Source of the DNA: Sphingomonadaceae bacterium
GTDB taxonomy: Bacteria > Pseudomonadota > Alphaproteobacteria > Sphingomonadales > Sphingomonadaceae
DNA length: 64,000 nt
Assembly (NCBI GenBank): GCA_024236195.1
Contig: JACKKZ010000006.1
Location: 71,639-135,638, forward strand
Direction of reading: 5' to 3'
Positions 41,983 to 50,666 of the stretch are shown here, piece by piece. The translations under genes and the position numbers were made by a program. Position 1 is the first letter of the stretch, and each line of letters begins with the position of its first letter. The notes below the pieces were generated by a model that saw nothing but the letters and a program-made list of their open reading frames with translations, was not told where the DNA came from and did not search any database.

Positions 41983-42457
41983 TGCGAAATTAGCCACCTG
42001 CCTGTGGTTTGACGGCGGCGCTTACGACGCGGCACAGTTCTATTGTGACCTTTTTCCAGACAGCAAGATAAGCCGCGTAGACAAAGCTCCCACCGACTAT
42101 CCGGGTGGGAAGGCAGGCGATGTCTTGACCGTCAATTTCACCCTGCTCGGCCAGCCCTTCATGGGGCTTAACGGCAAGGCGCAAAACGACTTTACCGACG
42201 CCGTATCGTTTCAGGTGTTTACCGATACGCAGGCTGAGACTGATCGCTACTGGGCTGCACTGACGGCGGATGGCGGCGCGGAGATGGCATGCAGCTGGTG
42301 TCGCGACCGGTGGGACATACGCTGGCAAATTGTTCCCCGCATCTTGATGGAGGCGCTGGGTCACCCCGATCCGGAAACGCGCACGCGCGTGTTTGCTGCA
42401 ATGCAGGGCATGGTCAAAATTGACCATGCCGGGATCGAAGCAGCAGTAGGAGGGTAG
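41975..42457 (+). CDS. VOC-family (PhnB/3-demethylubiquinone methyltransferase-like) protein
   Basis: Single-domain vicinal-oxygen-chelate fold protein of 160 residues: LATCLWFDGGAYDAAQFYCDLFPDSKI, VSFQVFTDTQAETDRYWAAL, and WDIRWQIVPRILMEAL are typical of the PhnB-like group misnamed 3-demethylubiquinone-9 methyltransferase. No enzyme activity is assured. Starts within the GST end (8-bp overlap). Confidence 0.9.
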   Translation: MADAKLATCLWFDGGAYDAAQFYCDLFPDSKISRVDKAPTDYPGGKAGDVLTVNFTLLGQPFMGLNGKAQNDFTDAVSFQVFTDTQAETDRYWAALTADGGAEMACSWCRDRWDIRWQIVPRILMEALGHPDPETRTRVFAAMQGMVKIDHAGIEAAVGG

Positions 42458-42464
42458 CCCTCCC

Positions 42465-43052
42465 TCACCCAAACGCCTCGCTTTTGCGCAGCAGTTGGTA
42501 CGCCTCGACCACCTTGCCCAGCCGCGCTTCGTGGCGACGGTCGCCGCCATTGCGGTCGGGGTGGTAACGACGGACCAGTTCGGAATAGCGTTTGCGGAGC
42601 TGGTGGCGGTCAGCATCGCCCTTCAGCCCCATGGCGTTGAGCGCTTCGCGTTCGCGCGGGGTTAAGCGGTCATATGCGGTGCGATTGCCCGCAGCGCGCG
42701 CCTTGATCTGGCTGGCGCGCATGCCGATGGCATCCAGCGGATCGTCGAAATCGGCCCAGCGCGGCATGCCGTCCACCCCGGCATCAGCGCGGAAAGCACG
42801 GGTTTCGCGTTCCCACCCGGCGATGGGGTTCTGCGCGCGGATGACCTCTTCTGCGCTCATCCCTTCGAACCAGTCATAGCCCGCGTTGAATTCGCGCACA
42901 TGGTCAAGGCAGAACCAGCGCCATTCGCCCGGCCCGTCAAATCCGGCAGGTCGGCTGCCGGGCGCGCGGAATTCGCCGGCCTCTGTGCAGCCCGGCACGG
43001 CGCACAGGTGCCCGTCATTCTCAAATCGTCCGTGGAACCTGTCGCCGCGCAT
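42465..43052 (-). CDS. J-domain protein with N-terminal zinc-knuckle region
   Basis: DnaJ-like cochaperone of 195 residues with the J domain at the C-terminus: LRKRYSELVRRYHPDRNGGD contains the HPD tripeptide that stimulates DnaK. The N-terminal region has CAVPGCTEAGEF and WFCLDHVREFN, a possible Cys/His metal site. This architecture occurs beside bolA and cobS in alphaproteobacteria; here bolA diverges from it and three plus-strand genes separate it from cobS. Confidence 0.9.
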   Translation of the reverse strand: MRGDRFHGRFENDGHLCAVPGCTEAGEFRAPGSRPAGFDGPGEWRWFCLDHVREFNAGYDWFEGMSAEEVIRAQNPIAGWERETRAFRADAGVDGMPRWADFDDPLDAIGMRASQIKARAAGNRTAYDRLTPREREALNAMGLKGDADRHQLRKRYSELVRRYHPDRNGGDRRHEARLGKVVEAYQLLRKSEAFG

Positions 43053-43106
43053 TGCGCTTTAGAATGGGCAATGCCACATGAAATGCAAACATTAGAAGGA
43101 AGAAAA

Positions 43107-43376
43107 ATGGCCGGGCCGCTCCAGACCGAGATGGAAACATTGCTGCAAGAGGCGTTTTCGCCCGTTGCGCTTGACGTGATCAATGACAGCGCCAGCCACC
43201 ATGGCCATTCCGGCGACGATGGCAGCGGGGAATCGCATTTCACCATCGTGATCGTGGCAGAGGCCTTCGCCGGCAAATCGCGGCTCGAAATGCAGCGCAT
43301 GGTCAATCGCGCGCTGGGCGACATTCCCGGCGAGCGCGTCCACGCCATCGCAATCAAGGCCAGCGCCCCCGCCTGA
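43107..43376 (+). CDS. bolA: BolA family protein
   Basis: 89-residue BolA protein that partners monothiol glutaredoxins in iron-sulfur cluster handling. The fold is clear: LDVINDSASHHGHSG, SHFTIVIVAEAFAGKSRLEMQRMVN and GERVHAIAIKASAP; conserved His residues that ligate [2Fe-2S] with glutaredoxin are present. ATG 43107 follows AGGAAG. Its stop shares one base with the next start. Confidence 0.94.
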   Translation: MAGPLQTEMETLLQEAFSPVALDVINDSASHHGHSGDDGSGESHFTIVIVAEAFAGKSRLEMQRMVNRALGDIPGERVHAIAIKASAPA

Positions 43377-44215
43377 TGCTGCTTTCGCGGACCTATCATC
43401 CGTCAGAGGATCTCGCGCCCTTTGTGCGGCGCTTCTACGTGTTCGAGGCCGAACTGCCTGACGAGATGGTGATTGAGGATTTCCTCCTCTCGGAAACCGC
43501 CTTTGTCCGCTGCCTGCTGAAAGGGGACTGGACAGGAGAGCTGGCTCCTGGCGAATGGAGCCAGCCGGGCCGAACAATTTTCTTCGGTGCCAATTCACGC
43601 CCCCTGCCTGTGCGGGTCAAGGGCAGCTTTGCCGTGGCCGGTTTCGCCATCCGCCCAAGCGGTTGGCGGGCATTCTTCATCGAACCGCACAGCCAGTTCC
43701 ACGATACGCTCATGCCCTTGCAGGAGCTGTGGGGCGGGCTTGCTGACATCATGCAAGTCGGTGTCGAAGCCGCCAGTCATGACGACGGCAAGATCGCCGC
43801 GATGGAGAATACGATCCGCCACCGCCTCGCGCAGATCGGCAGCTGGCACAGCGACCCGAAAATGGCGAAGTTCGAACGGTTCTCGCGCACGGACAGTGCC
43901 ATCAGGGTGGAGGATGCAGCCAGGGAAATCGGCCTCTCCATGCGGCAATTGGCGCGGCGCTGTCTCCAGTCTTTCGGCCTGACGCCCAAGGCCGTGCTGC
44001 GCCGCAGCCGCTTCCTTGACATGGCAACCGCAATGCGCGGATTTTCCAGCCCGACCGAGGAAGATCTGGCAGTGCTGCGCTATTTCGATCAGTCGCATGT
44101 AAACCGCGAATTCAAACGCTTCACCCGTATGACACCGGCAAAGTTTCGCGACGCGGTCACCCCCTTGCAGACCGCCGGGCTGAAATTGCGGGAAGAGAGC
44201 CGTTTCGAGGATTGA
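43376..44215 (+). CDS. AraC family transcriptional regulator
   Basis: 279 residues. An N-terminal effector-like domain of the DUF6597 type (YHPSEDLAPFVRRFYVFEAE) precedes a C-terminal AraC double helix-turn-helix: IRVEDAAREIGLSMRQLARR and FDQSHVNREFKRFTRMTPAKFR. Adjacent SDR and hydrolase genes in the same direction (12 bp and coupled) are possible targets. Effector unknown. Confidence 0.9.
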   Translation: MLLSRTYHPSEDLAPFVRRFYVFEAELPDEMVIEDFLLSETAFVRCLLKGDWTGELAPGEWSQPGRTIFFGANSRPLPVRVKGSFAVAGFAIRPSGWRAFFIEPHSQFHDTLMPLQELWGGLADIMQVGVEAASHDDGKIAAMENTIRHRLAQIGSWHSDPKMAKFERFSRTDSAIRVEDAAREIGLSMRQLARRCLQSFGLTPKAVLRRSRFLDMATAMRGFSSPTEEDLAVLRYFDQSHVNREFKRFTRMTPAKFRDAVTPLQTAGLKLREESRFED

Positions 44216-44226
44216 GGGAGAAGATC

Positions 44227-45045
44227 ATGACTTTTGCAGGCAAGGCCGCATGGATCACCGGGGCATCATCGGGCATTGGCGCGGCCCTGGCACGCGAACT
44301 GGCTCAGCGTGGCGCACGACTGATCCTGTCCGGGCGAAATGAAGCCGCGCTCGCCGCAGTGGCCGCCGATTGCCCGGAGCATCTGGTCCTGCCCTTCGAA
44401 GTGACCGACCTTGCCGCCCTCCCCGGACTGGTCGAACAGGCTGAAAGCTGGAGTGGCGGCGTCGATATGCTGGTCAACAATGCCGGGATTTCGCAACGCT
44501 CGCTAGCGAAGGATACCGCGCTGGAGGTCTATCAGCGGATTGTCGATATCGACTTGATGGCCCCCATCGCGCTGACGCAGGCCTTGCTGCCGCGCATGGT
44601 GGGACGGCAAAGCGGGCGGATGGTGTTCATCTCCTCGCTCGCTGGCAAATTCGGGGCACCGCTGCGCACGGCCTATAGCGCGGCAAAGTTCGGGCTGATC
44701 GGCTATGCCGATGCCTTGCGGGCCGAGCTTTCTGTTGAAGGGATTTCCGTCCACACCATCACACCGGGCTCGATCAGGACGGATGTGTCGCGCAATGCGC
44801 TGACCGCGGATGGCAGCCAGCGTGGGCGCAGCGATGAAGCAATCGAAAATGGCATTCCGGCTGACGAAGCAGCGCGCGACATGCTGGATGCCATCGCTGC
44901 GGGTGAACGCGAGATCATCATCGCGCAGGGCATGGAGCTGGCTTTGGGTGAAATGCGCAAGACGCCCGACGCGCTGTTCGATCAGGTCGCAGCCTTCATG
45001 GCCTCAGGCTACGCAGAGAAAATGGAAACGGAGGGCAAGGAATGA
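44227..45045 (+). CDS. Short-chain dehydrogenase/reductase
   Basis: Classical SDR of 272 residues: NAD(P)-binding WITGASSGIGAALA, NNAGIS, the catalytic Ser-Tyr-Lys region VFISSLAGKFGAPLRTAYSAAK, and the C-terminal HTITPGSIRTD. The Arg after the strand LILSGRN suggests NADP preference. Substrate unknown. The next gene starts within its stop codon (ATGA). Confidence 0.94.
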   Translation: MTFAGKAAWITGASSGIGAALARELAQRGARLILSGRNEAALAAVAADCPEHLVLPFEVTDLAALPGLVEQAESWSGGVDMLVNNAGISQRSLAKDTALEVYQRIVDIDLMAPIALTQALLPRMVGRQSGRMVFISSLAGKFGAPLRTAYSAAKFGLIGYADALRAELSVEGISVHTITPGSIRTDVSRNALTADGSQRGRSDEAIENGIPADEAARDMLDAIAAGEREIIIAQGMELALGEMRKTPDALFDQVAAFMASGYAEKMETEGKE

Positions 45046-45935
45046 CCGATTTGCAACGGGTTACACTCGCCTCTGGAATCGAGCTCGATGTACAGGTCAG
45101 CGGCCCAGACGATGCGCCCGCGATCATTTTCCTCCATGGCTTCCCCGAATCGCACCGCACATGGCGGCATCAGGTGGCGCATTTTTCTGACCGATATCGC
45201 TGCATCGTGCCCGACCAGCGCGGCTATCGTGGATCGTCCAAGCCGCAAGATGTGGAAAGCTACACGCCGGACAGACTGATTGGCGATATCTTCCAGCTGG
45301 CGGATACGCTGGGCGTGCAGAAATTCACCCTCGTTGGCCATGACTGGGGCGGCGCGATTGCCTGGGGCGCGGCGATCATGGGGCAGATGACGGGCCGGGT
45401 CGAACGGCTGGTGATCATGAATGCCCCGCATCCGATGGTCTTCCAGAGGTTGCTCTACACCCATGAAGGCCAGCGCACCTCCAGCCAGTATATTCGCGAA
45501 TTCCGAGATCCGGCCAATGATGCGCTGGTGGAGGAACACGGGCTGGTCGGGATCTTGCTCAAGGCGGTCCGCTGGGACCGTCCGGGCGCGATGGAACAGG
45601 AAGAGCGCGACGCACTGATGGCCGACTGGCAGAACCGCGACGCGGCGCGCGGCATGCTCAACTGGTATCGCGCCACCCCGCTGGTGGTCCCGGCGATGGA
45701 CGCGCCGTTCGAAATCCCTGCCGATGCGCAAATGCCCGCCCTGCCCAACCTCACCATCCCGACGCTGGTGATCTGGGCGATGGACGACCTCGCCTTGCCT
45801 GCCGCCAATCTCGACGGGCTGGACGCCGTGATTGACGACTATACGCTGGTGGAAGTGCGCGATTGCGGCCATTTCGTGCCGTGGGAGCGGCCCGATGCAG
45901 TCAATGCGGCAATGGACGAGTTTTTGGGGCGGTAA
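45042..45935 (+). CDS. Alpha/beta hydrolase, epoxide-hydrolase-like
   Basis: 297 residues. Oxyanion HGFPESHRTWRHQ and nucleophile GHDWGGAIAWG (Asp in the GxDxxG elbow) are the epoxide hydrolase/haloalkane dehalogenase pattern; the catalytic His is in VRDCGHFVPWERP. Cytoplasmic. Paired with the upstream SDR, suggesting joint handling of a small aldehyde/epoxide-like compound, which is only an inference. Confidence 0.92.
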   Translation: MTDLQRVTLASGIELDVQVSGPDDAPAIIFLHGFPESHRTWRHQVAHFSDRYRCIVPDQRGYRGSSKPQDVESYTPDRLIGDIFQLADTLGVQKFTLVGHDWGGAIAWGAAIMGQMTGRVERLVIMNAPHPMVFQRLLYTHEGQRTSSQYIREFRDPANDALVEEHGLVGILLKAVRWDRPGAMEQEERDALMADWQNRDAARGMLNWYRATPLVVPAMDAPFEIPADAQMPALPNLTIPTLVIWAMDDLALPAANLDGLDAVIDDYTLVEVRDCGHFVPWERPDAVNAAMDEFLGR

Positions 45936-45938
45936 TTC

Positions 45939-46060
45939 CTCCCCAAGCTTGCCTTGGGGAGGGGGACCACGCGCAGCGTGGTGGAGGGGTATTCGCACCC
46001 TGCACTATTTCCCCTCCACCGTCCTGCGGACGGTCCCCCTCCCCGAGCAAGCTCGGGGAG
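45939..46060. repeat. Long palindromic repeat between convergent genes
   Basis: Two ~50-nt arms in inverted orientation (left starts CTCCCCAAGCTTGCCTTGGG, right ends GAGCAAGCTCGGGGAG) enclose a 21-nt loop. Each arm is itself a double hairpin (CCCCAAGC..GCCTTGGGG and GACCACGCGCAGCGTGGT). The element exactly fills the gap between convergent genes and would terminate both. Its CTCCCCGAGCTTGCTCGGGG type is reminiscent of dispersed repeats in sphingomonads. Confidence 0.85.
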
Positions 46061-46067
46061 GATCACT

Positions 46068-47135
46068 TCACCCCGCCCAATCAACCCAGGCACCATGCGG
46101 ATGGGCCTCGCCAAGCAATTGCCATTCTTCGCCGCCGGGCCAGAAGCGCACGCGCAATTCGTGCTTGAAGGTCTCGCGATTGGTTTCGAGCATGATCCAC
46201 GCGAGCGGCCTGTCCGCCGTCGCCTGCGCGCCCGCTGCTTCCATCGCGGCCGTGATCGCCGCGCGGCTCGGCTTCGGGATATATTGCCACACGATGGAGT
46301 GGAACAGCACCCGCGTCACGCCCGGCAGTTGTGGTTCTGCCAGCGCCAGCGGCACCCATTCCGCCGCATCCATCTTCACCAGTTCGGGCCGCTGCTCAGA
46401 CGCAAGCGCAATCGCCGCTTCGATCCGCGCCATCCGCTCGCGCGCTTCGGGCCAGACATAGCTTTTAAGCTTTTGCGCCGCGGCCGGGTCGGACAGGTCG
46501 ATCGGCGACTGGTCACAGCCCCAGATCGAAACAATCTCCACCTTCCCCGCAGGCGGCGCATCACCGCGCCATTCGGGCTTAATCTGCATCGGCGAATCTA
46601 CTGGCCCCGCCTGCACCCCGGCCAGGTCATAATGGTAACGGTCCATCATCGTATTGACGCCCGCGCTCGCGCCGATTTCGTTCAGCCCGAATTTCGGCCC
46701 CAAACGCTGTGACAGCCACAGAAGACCTGCCATAATGCTGGCCGAGCGCCCCGCTTCATTGGTCTGCGGCGGCCCGTCGAGCCATGGCAGCAGCCGCGTG
46801 TCCCATTTCTCGAACATGTCGCAGACAATCGCGTCGATCTGCGTCTGGTCGGTCAGCAGCCCGGCATAGACCGGCTCCAGCCGCGTATCATCGCCGGTAA
46901 TCAAAAGGTTATGCAATCCGCCTGTTACACGCAGCGGCATGGCATCTTCCAATAGCAGCCCTTGCCACCCGGCCATCCGCCGCCCGGTCGCGGTATCGGT
47001 CTTCATCGCTGCCAGCAGCGCGCGGATCACACGGCCCGTGCATGTCGCGCCTGCTTTCTCCGCGTGCTCGGCCTGCCAGACAATTCCGTCAGTGATCGAG
47101 CGCATGTGCATCACCGCGTGAGGCTGTTCGGCCAT
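46068..47135 (-). CDS. DUF2332 family protein
   Basis: 355-residue cytoplasmic protein of the DUF2332 family, unknown function. Recognisable segments are RLGPKFGLNEIGASAGVNTMMDRYHYDL, whose ExGxSAGxN is reminiscent of methyltransferase motif I, and TRVLFHSIVWQYIPK. The fold is probably Rossmann-like. It diverges from hisG. Confidence 0.9.
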   Translation of the reverse strand: MAEQPHAVMHMRSITDGIVWQAEHAEKAGATCTGRVIRALLAAMKTDTATGRRMAGWQGLLLEDAMPLRVTGGLHNLLITGDDTRLEPVYAGLLTDQTQIDAIVCDMFEKWDTRLLPWLDGPPQTNEAGRSASIMAGLLWLSQRLGPKFGLNEIGASAGVNTMMDRYHYDLAGVQAGPVDSPMQIKPEWRGDAPPAGKVEIVSIWGCDQSPIDLSDPAAAQKLKSYVWPEARERMARIEAAIALASEQRPELVKMDAAEWVPLALAEPQLPGVTRVLFHSIVWQYIPKPSRAAITAAMEAAGAQATADRPLAWIMLETNRETFKHELRVRFWPGGEEWQLLGEAHPHGAWVDWAG

Positions 47136-47173
47136 TGCCCTTTGCTCCAGTAAATCCTAAGTGCCGCCCCGCC

Positions 47174-47830
47174 ATGACAACACCGCTGACATTTGCCATT
47201 CCCAAGGGCCGGATCCTCGACGAAGCCCTGCCCGTGATGGCTCGCGCAGGCGTCGTGCCCGAAGAGGCGTTTCACGACAAGGGCAACCGTTCGCTCACCT
47301 TCGCCACCACGCGGCCGGACATGCGCCTGATCCGTGTGCGCGCCTTTGATGTGGCGACCTTTGTCGCGCATGGGGCCGCGCAGGTGGGGATCGTGGGGTC
47401 CGACGTGATCGAGGAATTCAACTATTCCGACCTCTACGCACCGGTCGACCTCGACATCGGCCATTGCCGCCTGTCCGTGGCCGAGCCGGTTGGCGGCGCT
47501 GCGCCAATCGACAGCTACAGCCATGTGCGCGTGGCGACGAAATATCCCAACCTCACCCGCCGCCACTTTGAAAAGCAGGGCGTGCAGGCCGAATGCGTCA
47601 AGCTGAACGGTGCGATGGAAATTGCCCCCAGTCTGGGCCTGTGCGGGCGGATCGTCGATCTCGTCTCCACCGGGCGCACGCTGAAGGATAACGGCCTGGT
47701 CGAGACATCGGTGATCGTGCAGATTTCCGCACGGCTGATCGTCAATCGCGCGGCGTTGAAGACGGATCCGCGCGTGGCCGAACTGGTCGAGGCATTTCGC
47801 GCCGATGCACAGGCGCGCGAGGCAGCCTGA
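47174..47830 (+). CDS. hisG: ATP phosphoribosyltransferase, short form
   Basis: First enzyme of histidine synthesis, joining ATP and PRPP. Motifs: FAIPKGRILDEALPVM, GIVGSDVI, and the PRPP loop IVDLVSTGRTLKDNGL. At 218 residues it lacks the C-terminal regulatory domain, so it should need HisZ, which is not in the window. The ATG 47174 start has weak SD context. hisD follows with a one-base overlap. Confidence 0.95.
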   Translation: MTTPLTFAIPKGRILDEALPVMARAGVVPEEAFHDKGNRSLTFATTRPDMRLIRVRAFDVATFVAHGAAQVGIVGSDVIEEFNYSDLYAPVDLDIGHCRLSVAEPVGGAAPIDSYSHVRVATKYPNLTRRHFEKQGVQAECVKLNGAMEIAPSLGLCGRIVDLVSTGRTLKDNGLVETSVIVQISARLIVNRAALKTDPRVAELVEAFRADAQAREAA

Positions 47831-49119
47831 TGAAACTGCTGCGTTCCACTGACGCCAATTTCGCGCGGGACTTTGCGCGGCTGGTCGAAGACCGGCGCGA
47901 GAGCGCGAGCGATGTCGCATCTGATGTCCGCGCGATCCTGCATGAAGTCAAAAGCCGCGGCGATGCGGCGCTGGTGGATTACACCGCGCGGTTCGATGGC
48001 CACCGGCTGAGCGAGAATGACGATTGGCGGATCGCGCCGGACGACTGCGCGGCAGCTTATGCCGCGCTGGAACCGGAACTGCGCGACGCGCTGGACCTCG
48101 CTGCCGCGCGCATCCGTGCCTATCACGAAGCGCAGCTGCCCTCAGACCGCGACTATGTGGACGAGGCAGGGGTGCGGTTGGGCGCAATCTGGCGCGCAGT
48201 GGATGCGGCTGGCCTCTATGTTCCGGGCGGACGGGCGGCCTATCCCTCCTCGCTGCTGATGAACGCGATTCCCGCCAAGGTTGCCGGGGTGGAGCGGCTG
48301 GCTGTGGTGACCCCTACACCCAAGGGCGAAGTGAACCCGCTGGTCCTCGCCGCTGCGCATATTGCCGGAGTGGACGAAATCTGGCGCGTCGGCGGTGCGC
48401 AGGCGGTGGGTGCGCTGGCCCATGGCACTGAGCGGATTGCCCGCGTCGATGTGGTCACCGGCCCCGGCAATGCCTGGGTGGCAGAGGCCAAGCGCCAGCT
48501 TTACGGCGTGGTCGGGATCGACATGGTCGCCGGGCCGAGCGAAATCCTCGTCATTGCCGATGCGCAGAACGATCCTGACTGGATGGCGGCCGATTTGCTA
48601 AGCCAGGCCGAGCACGATCCCTCTGCGCAGTCGATCCTGATCACCGACGATGCGGCATTTGCCGCGCTGGTGGAGGATGCCGTGGACTTGCTCTGCGCGC
48701 AGCTGGCGACAGCCAAGGTCGCGCGCGAAAGCTGGGATAAGCACGGCACCATTATCGTGGTGAACAGCCTCGACGAAGCCCCCGCCCTCGCCAATGCGCT
48801 GGCGGCGGAGCATGTCGAACTGGCGGTGGACGATCCGGAACCTTTCTTGCGCTCGATCCACCATGCGGGCAGCATCTTTATCGGGCGGATGACGCCGGAA
48901 GCGGTGGGCGATTATGTCGCCGGGCCGAATCACGTCCTCCCCACCGGGCGGCGCGCGCGTTTCGCCAGCGGGCTGTCCGTGCTCGATTTCATGAAGCGCA
49001 CCAGCTTCTTGGGGCTGGACGAAGCGGCGCTTGCCAAGATTGGCCCGGCTGCTGTCGCGCTCGCCCATGCAGAGGGGCTGCCCGCCCATGCCAAATCCAT
49101 TGAAGTGAGGCTGAAATGA
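47830..49119 (+). CDS. hisD: Histidinol dehydrogenase
   Basis: Zinc-dependent NAD+ oxidoreductase for the last two steps of histidine synthesis. Motifs include GLYVPGGRAAYPSS, WRVGGAQAVGALAHGT, GPSEILVIAD, DLLSQAEHDP with the zinc Gln/His, and HAEGLPAHAKSIEVR at the end. 429 residues. Overlaps hisG and nusB at single-codon level. Confidence 0.97.
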   Translation: MKLLRSTDANFARDFARLVEDRRESASDVASDVRAILHEVKSRGDAALVDYTARFDGHRLSENDDWRIAPDDCAAAYAALEPELRDALDLAAARIRAYHEAQLPSDRDYVDEAGVRLGAIWRAVDAAGLYVPGGRAAYPSSLLMNAIPAKVAGVERLAVVTPTPKGEVNPLVLAAAHIAGVDEIWRVGGAQAVGALAHGTERIARVDVVTGPGNAWVAEAKRQLYGVVGIDMVAGPSEILVIADAQNDPDWMAADLLSQAEHDPSAQSILITDDAAFAALVEDAVDLLCAQLATAKVARESWDKHGTIIVVNSLDEAPALANALAAEHVELAVDDPEPFLRSIHHAGSIFIGRMTPEAVGDYVAGPNHVLPTGRRARFASGLSVLDFMKRTSFLGLDEAALAKIGPAAVALAHAEGLPAHAKSIEVRLK

Positions 49120-49565
49120 CCCTTCCCCGCTCGCAGGCCCGCTCTGCTGCCCGCCTCGCTGCCGTGCAGGCACTCTACCAGCACCAGATGGAAAACACGC
49201 CGCAGGCACGGCTCCTCAATGAATTCCACCAGCACCGGCTGGGCGCGGAAATCGAAGACGAACAATATGTGGATGCGGAAGTCGAATTCTTTGACGACGT
49301 GGTAAAGGGCGTGCTCGCCCGCGCCGACGAAATCGACGAAGTGCTGCAAGCCAAGCTGGCCGAAGGCTGGACGCTCAAGCGGCTGGACAAGACCATGCTG
49401 CAGGTGCTGCGCGCCGGAGCCTATGAACTGATGGCCCGCGCCGATGTGCCCGTGGCGACCGCAATCAGCGAATATGTTGACGTGGCCAAGGCATTTTTTG
49501 ACGACCGTGAAGCGAAATTCGTCAACGGTGTGCTGGATGCGGTGGCGAAAGAGGTTCGCGCCTGA
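49116..49565 (+). CDS. nusB: Transcription antitermination factor NusB
   Basis: RNA-binding factor acting with NusE at boxA during rRNA transcription. ARSAARLAAVQALYQHQ at the start, WTLKRLDKTMLQVLRAGAYEL in the middle and the end KFVNGVLDAVAKEVR match the all-helical NusB fold. ATG overlaps the hisD stop (ATGA). Confidence 0.95.
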   Translation: MTLPRSQARSAARLAAVQALYQHQMENTPQARLLNEFHQHRLGAEIEDEQYVDAEVEFFDDVVKGVLARADEIDEVLQAKLAEGWTLKRLDKTMLQVLRAGAYELMARADVPVATAISEYVDVAKAFFDDREAKFVNGVLDAVAKEVRA

Positions 49566-49579
49566 TCTCGCTCTCAAAC

Positions 49580-49647
49580 CCGTTCGCCTCGAGCCCAGTC
49601 GAGAGGCAAACACGCGCAGGTGTCTCGACTTCGCTCGACACGAACGG
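49580..49647. repeat. Intergenic palindromic repeat
   Basis: CCGTTCGCCTCGAGCCCAGT and, in inverted orientation, TTCGCTCGACACGAACGG form arms of ~28 nt with 22 matches around a 12-nt loop, in the nusB-thiL gap. It belongs to the same GTCGA-rich palindrome type as the element at 21223. Confidence 0.75.
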
Positions 49648-49660
49648 CAATGGGTAAAGA

Positions 49661-50533
49661 GTGACTACAGAACCCGCCTTCATCGCAGCCTTACGCACCC
49701 TCGTAACCTCCCCCGCTGCGCGTGGGTTGCAGGACGATGCCGCTGTGCTGGAAGTAGGCACAGAAGCACTGGTGCTCACCCATGACATTATGGTCGAAGG
49801 GGTTCATTTCCTCCCCGATCAGGACATGGCCGATGTCGCGTGGAAGCTGGTGGCGGTGAATATGTCCGACCTTGCCGCAAAGGGTGCAGAACCGCTGGGC
49901 GTGTTGCTCGGCTATATGCTGGCGAATGATAATGAGCGCTTCCTCAAGGGGTTGGAGGAAGCTCTTCAGGCATACAACGTCCCGTTGCTCGGCGGCGACA
50001 CTGTCTCCGGCGGGCCGCCGCGCAGTTTTGGACTGACCGCCATTGGCCGCGCAACGCACCGGCCCGTCCCGGCCCGCTATGGCGCGCAGGCTGGCGACAC
50101 GCTTTGGATCACCGGTCCGGTCGGCGCGGCCATGCTCGGTTTCGAAGCCTTGCGTGACAGGACCAGTGCAGACAGTGCTGCCTTTCGTCGCCCCCTCCCC
50201 CTGCTGGCAGAAGGCAAGGCCCTCGCCCCGCTCGTCACCGCGATGATGGATATCTCCGACGGGCTGCTGCTCGATTGCTGGCGGCTGGCAACGGCCAGTG
50301 ACGTTTCGCTGATGCTGGACCCGGCGGCGATCCCCGTCGCCGACCCGGCACGATTTGATGAATGCGTCCGCTGGGGGGACGATTACCAGTTGCTATTCAC
50401 CCTGCCAGATGGCGTGCAACCACCCTGCCCGGCCTATCGGATTGGGCAAGTCGAGGCAGAGAATTTCGCCCCGCTCTGGCTGGGCGACGAAATCCTCACC
50501 CCCACAGACTCGCTTGGCTACACGCACCGCTGA
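49661..50533 (+). CDS. thiL: Thiamine-monophosphate kinase
   Basis: Phosphorylates thiamine monophosphate to thiamine diphosphate. AIR-synthase-like fold motifs: LQDDAAVLE, LTHDIMVEGVHFL (metal-binding Asp), LLGGDTVSGG and MDISDGLLLDCWRLA. 290 residues. Start is GTG 49661, which has only a weak SD, right after the palindrome. Confidence 0.94.
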   Translation: MTTEPAFIAALRTLVTSPAARGLQDDAAVLEVGTEALVLTHDIMVEGVHFLPDQDMADVAWKLVAVNMSDLAAKGAEPLGVLLGYMLANDNERFLKGLEEALQAYNVPLLGGDTVSGGPPRSFGLTAIGRATHRPVPARYGAQAGDTLWITGPVGAAMLGFEALRDRTSADSAAFRRPLPLLAEGKALAPLVTAMMDISDGLLLDCWRLATASDVSLMLDPAAIPVADPARFDECVRWGDDYQLLFTLPDGVQPPCPAYRIGQVEAENFAPLWLGDEILTPTDSLGYTHR

Positions 50534-50666
50534 GGCGGTTAGCTGTGCATTTTATACGGTAAACGCGCCTTAACGCTTGCTTTGAGCCGCCTGCAACTAT
50601 AGCCAAACGCCCCACAACCCCTGCCTTCGACAGGGGGGACACCCATTGTGATAAGAGGGGATACTC

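Noticed and set aside
50618..50636. Hairpin CCCCTG/CAGGGG before hppA as a possible riboswitch
   Set aside because: Only a 6-bp stem without conserved structure of any riboswitch known to me; it may simply be a leader hairpin.
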